A stretch of 64,000 nucleotides of DNA from Candidatus Thiosymbion ectosymbiont of Catanema sp. Cochon2018 (lineage in GTDB: Bacteria; Pseudomonadota; Gammaproteobacteria; Chromatiales; Chromatiaceae): contig WYCW01000006.1 of NCBI GenBank assembly GCA_011392765.1, positions 180,066 to 244,065 on the forward strand, in the 5' to 3' direction. Position numbers and translations under genes: made by a program. The notes under the pieces are model-generated. The model ran no database searches. It was not told the DNA's origin and saw only the letters and a list, made by a program, of their open reading frames with translations. How positions within the stretch are numbered: position 1 is the first letter of the stretch; each line of letters opens with the position of its first letter. This document shows, one piece after another, positions 18,290 to 27,695 of the stretch.

Positions 18290-18485
18290 AGGATCAGGTA
18301 TAAAGGGATTTGATGGAGAGTACCTGGGGAAGCCGTCCCACCCGGAGGCCCCGAGCCTGTGCGTAGATTGGCTCCCCGCCCTCTTCGCCCATACCGAAGA
18401 GTATCCGAGGCCGTGAGCGATGCTCGTGAGCCTGCATACACAAGGTCGGTAGGCGAGGGTTCAGGGTCGGGGAACCAAGTCTTGA
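18290..18485 (+). ncRNA. candidate IS110 bridge-RNA region, copy 2
   Basis: Same non-coding leader as in copy 1, here intact, ending just before the transposase start at 18499. Placed by analogy with IS110-group bridge RNAs. The secondary structure was not computed. Confidence 0.35.
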
Positions 18486-18498
18486 TCCTAGCGCCTTT

Positions 18499-19512
18499 TT
18501 GACTGACGAGGAACCACCCATGAACGTTGCCGGAATTGATGTCAGCGCCAAAACCGTTACCTTGGTCATCAGCCGCGATGAGCGCACCGGAAAACCCCGC
18601 GAGTTCAAGAATACCCCAGCCGGTCATGCGACCTTGCGCAACCGCTTGCGTAAGGCACACGTGAGCCGCGTCTGCCTGGAGGCCACCGGCCTCTATCACC
18701 TCGACCTAGCCCTGGCCCTGGAGGACGCCGGGCTACCCCTCATGGTAATCAACCCCAAGGCCGCCAAACGCTTCGCGGAGGCCTTCCAGACCCGCACCAA
18801 GACCGATGCCGTCGATGCCGCAGTCCTGGCCCAGTTCGCCCTGCGCATGCCCTTCACACCCTGGCAGCGCCCCGATGACTTGGCCCTGGCTATCCGCGCC
18901 TGCGCACGCCGCATCGCCGCCCTCGACAAGCTCCGGACCCAAACCAAGAACCAGCTCCATGCGGCCCAACTGACCGCCATGACGCCGGATTTCCTCATCG
19001 CTAGCCTGCAGCAGACCGTTGCCTTCCTGGATGACCACATCGAACACCTGCGCCAACAGGCCCGCGACCTCATCGCCACGAATGAGGCGCGCCGGCACGC
19101 CTTCGACCTGCTGATCACCGTCACCGGCATTGCCGATGCCAGTGCCATCCAACTCCTCGGCGAGCTGTTGGTCTTGCCCGATGACATGCAGGCCAAACAA
19201 TGGGTTGCCATGGCCGGCCTCGATCCCCGACAACACCAGTCCGGCTCCAGCATCGACAAGAAGCCACGCATCTCCAATGCCGGCAACCGCTACCTGCGCC
19301 TGGCCCTTTACATGCCCGCTCTCAGCGCCGCACGCCATGATCCCAACGTCAGGGCCTATTACCGCCACCTCATCGAGGATCGCGGCCTCAAAAAGCTCCA
19401 GGCCCTCTGTGCCGTCATGCGTAAGCTCCTGCTCGCCATCCATGCCATGCTCAAGACTCAGAACCCCTTCGACAGCAGCCGCTTCTATACCCCCACCGAA
19501 ACGGCTGCCTGA
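18499..19512 (+). CDS. IS110-family transposase (copy 2)
   Basis: Residue-for-residue identical to the transposase at 15842-16855 (337 aa, DEDD motif with C-terminal Ser), in inverted orientation. The preceding GACGAGGAACC is a plausible ribosome-binding site. As the undisturbed copy, it is the one most likely to be active. Confidence 0.95.
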   Translation: MTDEEPPMNVAGIDVSAKTVTLVISRDERTGKPREFKNTPAGHATLRNRLRKAHVSRVCLEATGLYHLDLALALEDAGLPLMVINPKAAKRFAEAFQTRTKTDAVDAAVLAQFALRMPFTPWQRPDDLALAIRACARRIAALDKLRTQTKNQLHAAQLTAMTPDFLIASLQQTVAFLDDHIEHLRQQARDLIATNEARRHAFDLLITVTGIADASAIQLLGELLVLPDDMQAKQWVAMAGLDPRQHQSGSSIDKKPRISNAGNRYLRLALYMPALSAARHDPNVRAYYRHLIEDRGLKKLQALCAVMRKLLLAIHAMLKTQNPFDSSRFYTPTETAA

Positions 19513-19591
19513 TAAATCTGATTTATGTGCATAAGGTGAATCTTTGGGAATCAGGAGCTAAATTGGACTTGCATCGGAACAGAGTATCTAC

Positions 19592-19800
19592 AAGATCATG
19601 TTTTCGGGAGGATTTATACGCGCTCGCCCTGGTAACCCGAGTCGTTGTGCGATCACTCGGGTTCCCATAGAATTAAATCTTCGGCACCCTGCCCGCGGGG
19701 TGGTCGCGAATGAGGCGCCCCGACCTACCGCCGGCAACACAGAAAGTCCGGACAGGGGTCGCCTGAACGCAAGCACATTGCGCCATGGGCGGCCGTAAGG
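19592..19800. repeat. intergenic repeats before tRNA
   Basis: 19595-19635 repeats the CATGATC…CGGGAGGATTTATACGC segment found inverted at 3657-3703. An ACCCGAGT…ACTCGGGT pair at 19633-19665 could form a hairpin. No gene seen. Confidence 0.6.
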
Positions 19801-19814
19801 GCACATCGGATCAT

Positions 19815-19890
19815 GCTGGCGTAGCTCAGTTGGTAGAGCAGCTGATTTGTAATCAGCCGGTCGTAGGTTCGAATCCTATCGCCAGCTCCA
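19815..19890 (+). tRNA. tRNA-Thr(UGU)
   Basis: 76 nt cloverleaf with encoded CCA. The acceptor stem is GCTGGCG/CGCCAGC and the D arm is GCTC-AGTTGGTAG-AGC. The anticodon stem GCTGA/TCAGC holds the loop TTTGTAA with anticodon TGT. The T arm is GTAGG-TTCGAAT-CCTAT. It decodes ACA and other ACN threonine codons. A terminator follows 10 bases later, and no other tRNA is adjacent. Confidence 0.97.
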
Positions 19891-19900
19891 ACAGAAACAA

Positions 19901-19932
19901 GGGGTTACGAGAAATCGTAGCCCCTCTTTTTT
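19901..19932 (+). terminator. rho-independent terminator of tRNA-Thr
   Basis: Stem GGGGTTACGA / TCGTAGCCCC around a GAAA tetraloop, followed by TCTTTTTT. Confidence 0.92.
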
Positions 19933-20025
19933 GCCCATGGCGCACTCACCCACAACAAGACGCAGCAAATGCGCCATGACACACGGCGGCCATGAGCCTA
20001 GGGGGCGTTCTCAATTAAGCCAAAT

Positions 20026-20171
20026 CGTAACTATTCAGCTCCCCATCTTGCGCGGTGAAAACACAACCGGAAAAAACTACGAATCCCGCGAATCAGCGCG
20101 AATCGGTTTTCGCGTGGATTCGCGTGATTCGTAGTTTTTCCATCTCAAGGTTGGGTAGCTGAATAGTTACG
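20026..20171. mobile_element. F4 element (CGTAACTATTCAGCT ends)
   Basis: 146 bp with perfect 15-bp terminal inverted repeats and a CCAAAT direct repeat on both sides (20020-20025 and 20172-20177). The empty site exists in this window at 58108-58145, where CTCAATTAAGCCAAAT runs straight into CCACGTAGCGCAGG. The interior holds the ACTACGAATCCCGCGAAT palindrome also found in F3 elements. Confidence 0.9.
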
Positions 20172-20177
20172 CCAAAT

Positions 20178-20260
20178 CCACGTAGCGCAGGCGTCCCGCC
20201 TGCCGGAACGCGGGCGTCTCGCCCACGGGTGCAGGCGAGACGCCTACGCTACGCGCCTGG
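20178..20260. repeat. GTAGCGCAGGCGTC palindrome
   Basis: Inverted repeat of CGTAGCGCAGGCGTCCCGCC and its complement around GGAACGCGGGCGTC. Partial copies are at 43.02, 56.46 and 58.13 kb, and one lies inside the NACHT coding sequence at 63253. Confidence 0.85.
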
Positions 20261-20392
20261 TTTTTGCGCTGACCCGGCTTGATTGAGAACACCCTCTAAC
20301 CGACCTGATCCGGGGAAAAACGCAACCTCGGAGCCGGCTGCGCAGCACTCCCACAAATGGCTGGACGGCGCGTCGGATGCGCTTGCCGGGGA

Positions 20393-21901
20393 CTACGCGC
20401 CTTCGCTTCGCTCTCCATGGCGCACAGCGCCGTGAGTGCCGGCATCGGTTTCGCCGAACTTCGGACGCAACAGATTGCGGCCGATCGTATAACAATGCAA
20501 AGCAACGGGGACGAAGTCGATAGTGATGCCGTCCAGTTCCAACTGTTCGGAACGGGTACGGGTCGTAACCAACGGGAGACGCGCAAGCTCATGGCGCTCG
20601 GCAAGCTCCTTCAGACCACGTAGCTCCTTGCCCTGTCCGACGATGGCATCGGACCACTTGATCTCGATCGCGAAGCGCGGCTTCTGCGTGCGGGGATCCA
20701 GGGAAACAATATCCACTTCCAGATCCTGACGGCCGACCCTCCAGCGCGCGTAGTGCAGCGACTGACTGATACCCGTATCGTGCAACCATTGCCCCCACAC
20801 AGCGGTCTCCGCCAGATTACCCATGGCTGCATCATCGCCCCGGACGAAGCCGAATAGCGCGGCACGAACCGACGGGTTGGTGAGATAGACCTTGAAGGTT
20901 CGTGCACGCTTCATGCGCAAGGCGCCGGCATCGATGCGGTGCACCCTTCGAATCAAGAAGGCTGCCTCCAGATATTCCAGGTATTCTCCCAGCCTCTGCT
21001 TGGCGATGCCTGAATGCTTCGACAGTGCCTCGAGACCGACCTCGTCCCCCGTGTTGAAGGCCAGCACGTTGAAGAAACGGTTCAGCTCCTGGGTATCGGA
21101 AATGCCGTAAAGGCTCGGCAAGTCCTTCAGTAGAACCTTATCGATGATGTCTTGGCGCAGAAACCGAGACGGGTCGACGCGCACTGCCTCATTCATCACC
21201 GCCTCCGGAAACCCCCCGTAGTTGAGGTAGTTCAGAAACTCCGTGTTGAGCGCATCAATATCCCGCGCAAGAAAGCGTGCAGGTCCGGCACCTCCCTGTC
21301 GTTGCACGATCAATTCCTCTTCCCTGCCGGCGAAGTTCAGATATTCCGCGAAGGTCAAAGGCGGTAACAAGAACTCGGTGAAGCGGCCGGCGCCCGACTC
21401 GCGGCTTTTCATGCGCAACGCAGCCGCCGCCGAACCGCTGGCGATGAAGCGGATGCGCGGATAGCTGTCCACCAGCGATTTCAGGTGCACCTCCCAGTCC
21501 TTGTGATACTGCACCTCGTCGAACAGGATCCACAGTTGACGGTCGCTGCCGTGTTCATGGGAGTCCATGAACAATCGCACCATGCTCTCAAGGCCGCGTC
21601 CCGAGTAAAGCGGCGTGTCGAGGGAGGCATAGAGGATCTCGGTGCCGCCGACACCATCGTCCAACAACCGTTGCACCAGGTGCTTCAGCATCACCGTCTT
21701 ACCGACACGGCGTGGCCCGATCAGCACTACCGCACGGCGCACCCCGACTTCGAGAGCCAGACGGCAAAAGTGCGGGAAGTAGGCACGTCGCGGCCAGGCA
21801 GCCTCCTCCGAATCGATGCCGGCACCGGCACGCCACCAGGGGTTATCTGCCCCCAGCCTGCGCTGTATTTCCCGCACTGGAATATCCATCTGCGACGCCA
21901 T
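20393..21901 (-). CDS. AAA ATPase with DUF4143 domain
   Basis: 502 aa. N-terminal AAA_14-type ATPase with Walker A GPRRVGKT near residue 62, Walker B LWILFDEVQY, and the sensor-like RIRFIASGSAAAA. The C-terminal DUF4143 domain (ALSKHSGIAKQRLGEYLEYL, then FAIEIKWSD) resembles a restriction-endonuclease-like core. Such proteins are common in accessory regions and their role is unknown; nucleic-acid or toxin-related activity is often proposed. ATG 21901 is used, with a second ATG 15 bases inside. Confidence 0.88.
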   Translation of the reverse strand: MASQMDIPVREIQRRLGADNPWWRAGAGIDSEEAAWPRRAYFPHFCRLALEVGVRRAVVLIGPRRVGKTVMLKHLVQRLLDDGVGGTEILYASLDTPLYSGRGLESMVRLFMDSHEHGSDRQLWILFDEVQYHKDWEVHLKSLVDSYPRIRFIASGSAAAALRMKSRESGAGRFTEFLLPPLTFAEYLNFAGREEELIVQRQGGAGPARFLARDIDALNTEFLNYLNYGGFPEAVMNEAVRVDPSRFLRQDIIDKVLLKDLPSLYGISDTQELNRFFNVLAFNTGDEVGLEALSKHSGIAKQRLGEYLEYLEAAFLIRRVHRIDAGALRMKRARTFKVYLTNPSVRAALFGFVRGDDAAMGNLAETAVWGQWLHDTGISQSLHYARWRVGRQDLEVDIVSLDPRTQKPRFAIEIKWSDAIVGQGKELRGLKELAERHELARLPLVTTRTRSEQLELDGITIDFVPVALHCYTIGRNLLRPKFGETDAGTHGAVRHGERSEGA

Positions 21902-22201
21902 AAGCTCTGTACCCGATGCTTATCCCGTCAAATTAAGCATGAATTTTAGAGCTTAACTTGCATTTGCGCCACAAAAGCTTGTGCAACAGAGACTTACGGC
22001 GTTTGCTTTACTGCGCAGCGCCGGATGGAAGCTGACGCCGCACGGCATAGCCCGGCGCGGCGCTTGCCGCGCAGCCTGCAAGCGGCGTGACGGGCGGTCC
22101 GAGTGCCACCTGTCTCCATACGGACAAAAGGCCCTGCACCTTGCGATGCAGAGCCTTGGATCAGAGGCCCCAGTCAGTTTGTCATCACCGGCTGGGGTCT
22201 G
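21902..22201. other. non-coding gap
   Basis: I see no gene or strong repeat. A TCCATACGGACAAAAGGCC stretch and small GC-rich inverted repeats (GGCGCGGCGCTTGCCGCGC) are present. Confidence 0.5.
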
Positions 22202-22765
22202 CTACCCGGAGGTAGTCTTACAAGCCCGATTTATCGGGAACACACCTATTATCGTCCCCGGCCCCCTTTGAATCAAGTTGGATTGACCAACCCTTCCCGC
22301 CTCCTCGTAGGGAATCTCCAGCGACCAGGGCTTGCGGTCCAGGTTCCTCAACCAGCCGATCACCGATGTATCGGCCAATTCTTCCTGCAACACCCCCTGC
22401 TCCCAGGCCCCGAGGTCGGCGCGGAACTTGTCGTCTTCTTCGAGAAAAAGGTGCTTGTCGTACTCCGGGGCTTGTGGAGAACGGCGAAAGTCGATGGTCT
22501 CCGGTAAGGCCCACGGAATCGTCCGCGGAACGCTCGTGGCCAGGCGCAACCGCTGAAAATGCTGTCGGCGCTGCTCCTTCTGCTTGGCAATATCCCGCTT
22601 GTGCCTGGCGTAAAGCGCATCGAATTCGTCCTCCGCGAAGGTTTCCAGATGCTTCATCCCTTCGTGGTCCTGGGCCAACACAATCGCTTCTACCTTCACC
22701 TCATCGGCATCCCGGTCCCCCTGGGCCCTCCAGTATTCATTTAGTGATGTGCTCGGGGACATCAT
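22202..22765 (-). pseudogene. fragment of type III restriction Res-like helicase C-terminus
   Basis: 187 codons from ATG 22765, after a strong GGAGGAGG site. The segment VIGWLRNLDRKPWSLEIPYE matches the conserved tail of type III restriction Res/DEAD helicases, where WLRN and IPYE precede the final PDF motif. Here that motif is missing and an unrelated tail follows (…IQRGPGTIIG). The helicase motor and the Mod partner are absent. I read it as a truncated remnant of a restriction system. Confidence 0.6.
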
Positions 22766-22849
22766 CAAACCTCCTCCGGGACCTGTAGATCCTATGAAGG
22801 CCCGCAGCGGGTTAACCTTAGAGGGTAAACCAAACCTAAAGAGGAGAAC

Positions 22850-24030
22850 CCAAAGATGACTGCGGACCTTCAAGAGCAAGGGTACGTGAATGCAACGGTA
22901 CTGTACATGGCGCTGGAACTGAGCAACACGAAGTGGCGGTTATGGCGTTCGGTGACGGCACGCACGGCAACGGCAAAGTGGTAATCCGGGGCGGGCGATA
23001 TAGCGAAGCTTAAAGGGAGCAGCTTGCCAAGGTCAAGGAGAAATGGGGGGTTGCCCCCGGAGACGGCGGTCGTGGGTTGCTACGAAGCCGGTCGGGACGG
23101 CTTCTGGCTGCACCGCCAACTGGCCGTGGGGATTGCGAACCGGGTGGTGGATGCGGCCAGCATCGAGGTGTCGCGAACGTGCGCGGCGAGCGAACCGATC
23201 GGCTGGATGCGCGGGCGCGCGTTGGCAAGCTGATCCGCTATGAGCGTGGCGAGCGTGGGGTGTGGCGTGTGGTGCGGGTGCCGGAGGTCGAGTGGGAAGA
23301 CCTGCGGCAACTGCACCAGGAGGCGCGAGGACTTGCTGAATGAACGCACGCGCCATCGCAACCGGCTGAGCAGCAAGTTGGTGGCGCAAGGGATTCGGCT
23401 CCCGTTGCGAAAGGACTTTGTGGCCCGGCTGGAAGAGGTGAGGTTATTCGACGGGAGTGAGCTACCGGAACATCTGAAAGCCGGCTTGATCCGAGGAGTG
23501 GGGGAGGCGTCTGCAGGGGTGCAAGCGCAACTACGGGCGGTGGAACCGCAGAGATCGGGGCGGCACGATCCGAAACCGCCGACCGTACCCAAGCGGTGCG
23601 AGGGCGGCGATGGTGCTGACCGGCGTGGGTTGGGTTGGTGCCTGGGTGCTGGTGATGGGGGAACTGTTCGGTTGGCGGGAGTTGACCAACCGTCGGCAGT
23701 TGGCGAGTCTGGCCGGTTGGTTCCGGGTGCCATACCACAGCGGTCATGGAACGTGACCAGGGGATCGCAAAGCGGGTAACCGGCGAGGTGCGGGCATATT
23801 GATCCAGTTGGCCTGGTTATTGGCTACGCTATCCAACCGGACAGCAAACACAGCCGGTGGTTTGAGGAACGCTTTGGCGGTGGCAGCAAACGCCAGCGGC
23901 GGATCGGGATCGTGGCCCTGGCGCGGCGCCTGCTGATCGACCTGTGGCGGTTTTGTGGACGCAAACGTGGTGCCGCAAGGGGCGCGCGTGAAGGTCGCTG
24001 GAGGTGATGCACGGAAGCCTGCCGTCAGGC
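22850..24030 (+). pseudogene. decayed IS110-family transposase (second lineage)
   Basis: Fragments in several frames add up to an IS110-type transposase: VVGCYEAGRDGFWLHRQLAV, then KLIRYERGERGVWRVVRVP, LNERTRHRNRLSSKLVAQGI, and TNRRQLASLAGWF near the C-terminus. Multiple frameshifts and stops make it inactive. It differs clearly from the 337-aa copies at 15.8 and 18.5 kb. Confidence 0.75.
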
Positions 24031-24504
24031 TAACGTTTCATCACCTTCTGAGCAACCAAGGGAGATAAAACGCCTCGAAAGAGGCCCGATCTGGGGATGG
24101 TACCGTTTTCTGCGGTTGAACACGCCGTTGCCCGAAAGCCGAAGTCGAGAACCGGACTGATTTCGTAGATGGGGCGTGCTCACTTCTTCGGGTTATCACC
24201 GGCGTCTTGAAGGCGCATCTGCGATGGTGACCGGCTTTTGAGCCGGCACGGATAGAAGGTGGTCGCGGTGCGGTCTGGACCCGCTTAACACGACACCCGA
24301 CGCAGCACACGGTGCAACTGCAACCAGAATGAACGAGCACCAGTGAACCTCGGACTTGCAAGTGGCCTCTGGCTCCTATCGGAGAATTTCCATCCGGCCC
24401 ATGAACGATAACACCTGAGGCTTTACCGCGCGCCGGATTGGGAACGGCACCAAAACTAACCCTGGGAGTTGTTGGCGGGGAACTCGCCAGAAGGTTGGGC
24501 AAAG
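24031..24504. other. non-coding flank of decayed IS110
   Basis: No ORF that I can support. The stretch follows the fossil transposase and could be the 3' non-coding (guide-RNA) end of that element. No clear repeat was found. Confidence 0.4.
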
Positions 24505-24678
24505 GCACGCCGCGTGGCGGTGCACCCTGAGCGATACCTGACACCAGGGCAAACATATAGGCTGGGCGAAGAGGCCAATGCCATTAAGTTAGTCGCTGGT
24601 TGCTTACCGGTGCGGAAGAGAAAACACGAATCACAGATCTGCGCGAATCCGATTCGCGGGGATTCGCGTGATTCGTAG
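24505..24678. repeat. direct repeat flanking decayed IS110, left copy
   Basis: Shared almost base for base with 25813-25987. It runs from GCACGCCGCGTGGCGG through an F3 end (CAATGCCATTAAGTTAG) to a GATTCGCGTGATTCGTAG palindrome arm. Confidence 0.85.
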
Positions 24679-25812
24679 ATACTCTGTTCCGATGCAAGTC
24701 AATTTGTCTCTGATCCACAAAAATTCACCTTCGATACATAAATTCAGATTGATCACGCTGCCGTTTCGAGGGGGTGTAGAAGCGGCTGCTGTCGAGAAGG
24801 GGTGCGGTTCTTGAGCATGGCGTGGATGGCGTGCAGGAGCTTGCGCATGACGGCACAGAGAGCCTGGAGCTTCTTCAGGCCACGGTTCTCAATCAGATGG
24901 TGGTAATGAGCCCTGACCGTGGGATCATGTTGACCGCTTTTGCGCAGGAATTTACAGGAGCATGTAAGAGCGCGATACTTGCAAACCAGCGGATTGCCGG
25001 CTTTACCTGGACAGGCGTGGTTTCTTGTTCACGCTGGTCCCGGATTAGTGGGCGCGGGGATCGGGTCCGTATGGCAACCATTGTTTCGCGGTCATGATCT
25101 CCTCCACGGCATGACCAGGAGTTCACCGGCTGGATGGCGGCGCTGATGCCGGTGACTGACGAGGAGTTCGAGATCTGCTGGAGTTCCTCCTCGCTAGCGA
25201 TGAGGGCCAAGACCCTGTTGGCGCAGGTGCTCGATGTTGGCCTCGAAAAGCAGGCCGATGCTGTGGTGCAGCTCGACGATCAGAAGTCGGGCGTGGTGGC
25301 GGTTTGCTCTGGCATGGAGCTGGTTCTTGGTTTGGGTTCGAACTTGTTCAGCGCCGCGATGCGGCATGGGCTGAGCGCAGATGGCGAGGCTAGATCATCG
25401 GGGCGTTGCCAGGGCTCGAAGGACGAACTCAGCCAGGACAGTGAATAAAACGCCTGGCATCGGTCTTGGTGCGGGTCTGCATGGCCTCCGCGAAGCGGTT
25501 TGGCGACAGGGTTGATGACCATGACCGCAAGCCCGGCGTCATCAGGGCGGGCCAAATCGAGGTGATACTGGCCGGTGGCTTCCAGGCAGACGCGGGTCAC
25601 CGTTGCCTTGCGCAAGCGGTTGACCAGGGATCTGCGGTTGCCCAGCGGGGGAGTATTGTTGGTCACGCGGTTTTCTGGTGCGACCGTCGCGAGCAATGAC
25701 CAACGTGACGGTTTTGCTGCGGCATCGATTCCGGCAACGTTCGCGAGCGGTTCCTCGGAAGCAAAAAAGGCGCTAGGATCATGACCTGGTTCTACCCCGA
25801 CCCTGGACCCTC
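24675..25812 (-). pseudogene. decayed copy of the 337-aa-type IS110 transposase
   Basis: Recognisable along its length as a minus-strand relative of the 15.8-kb copy: GTAGATACTCTGTTCCG edge, RLRKATVTRVCLEATGQYHL, then RSLVNRL. Many indels and internal losses break it. It lies between two 174-bp direct repeats. Confidence 0.85.
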
Positions 25813-26087
25813 GCACGCCGCGTGGCGGTGCACCCTGAGCGATACCTGACACCAGGGCAAACATATAGGCTGGGCGAAGGCCAATGCCATTAAGTTAGTC
25901 GCTGGTTGCTTACCGGTGCGGAAGAGAAAACTACGAATCACGCGAATCTGCGCGAATCCGATTCGCGGGGATTCGCGTGATTCGTAGGTTGGGCAAAGCC
26001 CGCCAGGGACGGTGGGCGTGCCCAACACCGGTGTTGGGCACGGGCCATCCCTGGCCTTTTGCCCAACCTACGACAAGCGGCCAGCAG
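25813..26087. repeat. direct repeat right copy plus F3 element
   Basis: 25813-25987 duplicates 24505-24678. From 25882 (CAATGCCATTAAGTTAG) to 26104 (CTAACTTAATGGCATTG) is a complete F3 element of about 223 bp with an ACGAATCACGCG palindrome and a TTGGGCA palindrome inside. Its right end truncates the vapC remnant that follows. Confidence 0.8.
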
Positions 26088-26171
26088 CTAACTTAATGGC
26101 ATTGGATCGTTCGGATCTTCCAAATGGGCGTATACCCGGATGTTGGTATCGATGAAATCAGCGCCGGGCAT
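26088..26171 (-). pseudogene. 5' stub of a VapC/PIN toxin
   Basis: From ATG 26171 the frame reads MPGADFIDTNIRVYAHLEDP, the characteristic first strand of PIN-domain toxins with the first catalytic Asp. It then runs into the F3 end and stops at TAG. Upstream, in an overlapping frame, YERARVDRIPIPSREERN looks like the tail of its antitoxin. The operon was cut by the F3 insertion or by a deletion ending there. Confidence 0.65.
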
Positions 26172-26291
26172 TACGCTCCTCCCTGGATGGAATCGGGATC
26201 CTGTCCACCCTGGCGCGTTCGTAATCGCCGGACCGGTTATCCCTATCACCAAAATCGGCTGCCGACAAAGGAGGTCAGCTGCATTTTTTTG

Positions 26292-26612
26292 TTAGGATTC
26301 AATATTGATTATCTCATGAGATTGGATGGTTTTCAGTGCATTATGCAGTGCGGGTATTGACGGCTTAAGTGTAGGAAGTCGGTTATCAGATGCAACAAGC
26401 ACAATTACTGAAATATCAAAATGAATCATATTCTGTTGGTGCTCCAAGTTTTGGTCAGCTGTGATTAAAACATCAAACTCTTTTTCTGCAACGCTGAGTA
26501 GTTCACCATTTCGCATGCTTGACCATCCTTTTTCTTGAACCATGTAGGTTGTATGATCAAGCAATTCTCTCTTCAATTTCTTTGGTAAACATTCATCAAT
26601 GAGGATATTCAT
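26292..26612 (-). CDS. DUF5615 PIN-like toxin
   Basis: 106 aa, MNILIDECLPKKLKREL at the N-terminus with an early Asp-Glu pair and FDVLITADQNLEHQ later, the Mut7-C/PIN-like pattern of DUF5615 proteins. Predicted RNase toxin. It overlaps the DUF433 antitoxin end by 17 bases. Base composition is much more AT-rich than the surroundings, which suggests acquisition. Confidence 0.88.
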   Translation of the reverse strand: MNILIDECLPKKLKRELLDHTTYMVQEKGWSSMRNGELLSVAEKEFDVLITADQNLEHQQNMIHFDISVIVLVASDNRLPTLKPSIPALHNALKTIQSHEIINIES

Positions 26613-26850
26613 GAACCTTTTCCAAAAGCGTCTCTTTTGCCGCTTCCAATGCTTGTATGGCTTGTTCTCTTTTTACTGATGGAAAATCATCCAGAAACGC
26701 ATTTAAACTATCTCCAGCTTCTAAATAGTCAATAAGATTTTTGACCGGTACACGAGTATTTTTAAAAACTGGTGTACCACTTAAAACCTCTCTGGAGCGT
26801 GTAATGATACCATCTATTGCAGAGGTTTTTGTTGTCTCAGGTTTCAGCAT
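26596..26850 (-). CDS. DUF433 antitoxin
   Basis: 84 aa with the DUF433 pattern GTPVFKNTRVPVKNLIDYLE, NAFLDDFPSVKREQAIQAL. This family is regularly paired with DUF5615 as antitoxin and probable DNA-binding repressor. It is the upstream gene of the pair, AT-rich like its partner. Confidence 0.9.
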   Translation of the reverse strand: MLKPETTKTSAIDGIITRSREVLSGTPVFKNTRVPVKNLIDYLEAGDSLNAFLDDFPSVKREQAIQALEAAKETLLEKVHEYPH

Positions 26851-27019
26851 GATATTTTCCTCATATTCGCATCCGGATCCTAACGGCCCAGATCAGCGGC
26901 CGCACGCTAAGGCGGAAAAGAGCGAATGGGTATCACGGTCCGCTGGATCTGGATGTTAGGCGCACATCAGCTTTACTGTATCTCCAGGGGACTTCCAGAG
27001 TCACATACCACCCGCATAG

Positions 27020-27530
27020 CGGGGGACTTGAGGAAAGCCCCTGAAAGGGGCTATTACTCGTCGAAATCCAACGATTCTTGCCTATCCAGCTCTTCCTGTT
27101 GGCGAACGTACGCCCGAACCGCTCGCTCGTCCAAACCCACCGTGCTCACGCGGTAACCCCTGGACCAAAAGTGCTTACCGGTGAAGCCTTTCTTTACTCC
27201 GAGCATTTGCCGGTGAATCTGGATCGCCGACTTCCCTTTCAAATACCCAACCACCATTGCCACACTAAACTTCGGTGAAATGCTCAACACCAGATGGATG
27301 TGATCGGGCATCGCATGTCCCTCGATGATCTCCACATCCTTCTGCCTGCACAACCGTCGCAGGATTTCCCCGACCTTCTTGCGCGTCCTGCCGTACATGA
27401 CCTTCTTACGGTACTTCGGCACAAACACCACATGGTACTTACACTCCCATCTCTCGTGGGCTAAGCTCTGCCATTCTTTCATCTATTACCTCCTGAGTGA
27501 GGCCCCAGGGGCTTTCCTCAGGAGGCTTTT
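27020..27530 (-). mobile_element. IS200/IS605-family element
   Basis: Contains tnpA and flanking hairpin-forming sequences: GAGGAAAGCCCCTGAAAGGGGC at one side (27032-27053) and CCCCAGGGGCTTTCCTCAGG at the other (27502-27522). No TnpB gene is present. Confidence 0.7.
27054..27482 (-). CDS. IS200/IS605-type TnpA transposase
   Basis: 142 aa HUH single-strand transposase. EWECKYHVVFVPKYRKKV-type start, the metal-binding HUH motif in MPDHIHLVLSISP, and the catalytic tyrosine likely in AVRAYVRQQEELD. Typical length for IS200 TnpA. It moves single-stranded copies bounded by subterminal hairpins. Confidence 0.95.
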   Translation of the reverse strand: MKEWQSLAHERWECKYHVVFVPKYRKKVMYGRTRKKVGEILRRLCRQKDVEIIEGHAMPDHIHLVLSISPKFSVAMVVGYLKGKSAIQIHRQMLGVKKGFTGKHFWSRGYRVSTVGLDERAVRAYVRQQEELDRQESLDFDE

Positions 27531-27695
27531 TACCGCGGGAACGGCAGAGCCTTTTCTGGTCGCACCGGCAGAGCCGGTGGTTTACTTTAATTTCAATTAG
27601 ATAAACAGTCCCCAGAACTGTTCCGACTTAAACAAGGACGTAGCGTGGATGTTCTACTAAAACCGCCTCGCAGAACATGCTTTTCTTCCTAATGT

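Larger units (their letters stand above)
18249..19591 (+). mobile_element. IS110-family copy 2 with flanks
   Basis: 1343-bp inverted counterpart of 15763-18072, uninterrupted. It carries an identical transposase and non-coding leader, which implies recent duplication or gene conversion. Confidence 0.88.

Noticed and set aside
24031..24504. Coding gene between the two IS110 fossils
   Set aside because: Open frames on either strand lack domains and run into repeats. More likely transposon non-coding sequence.
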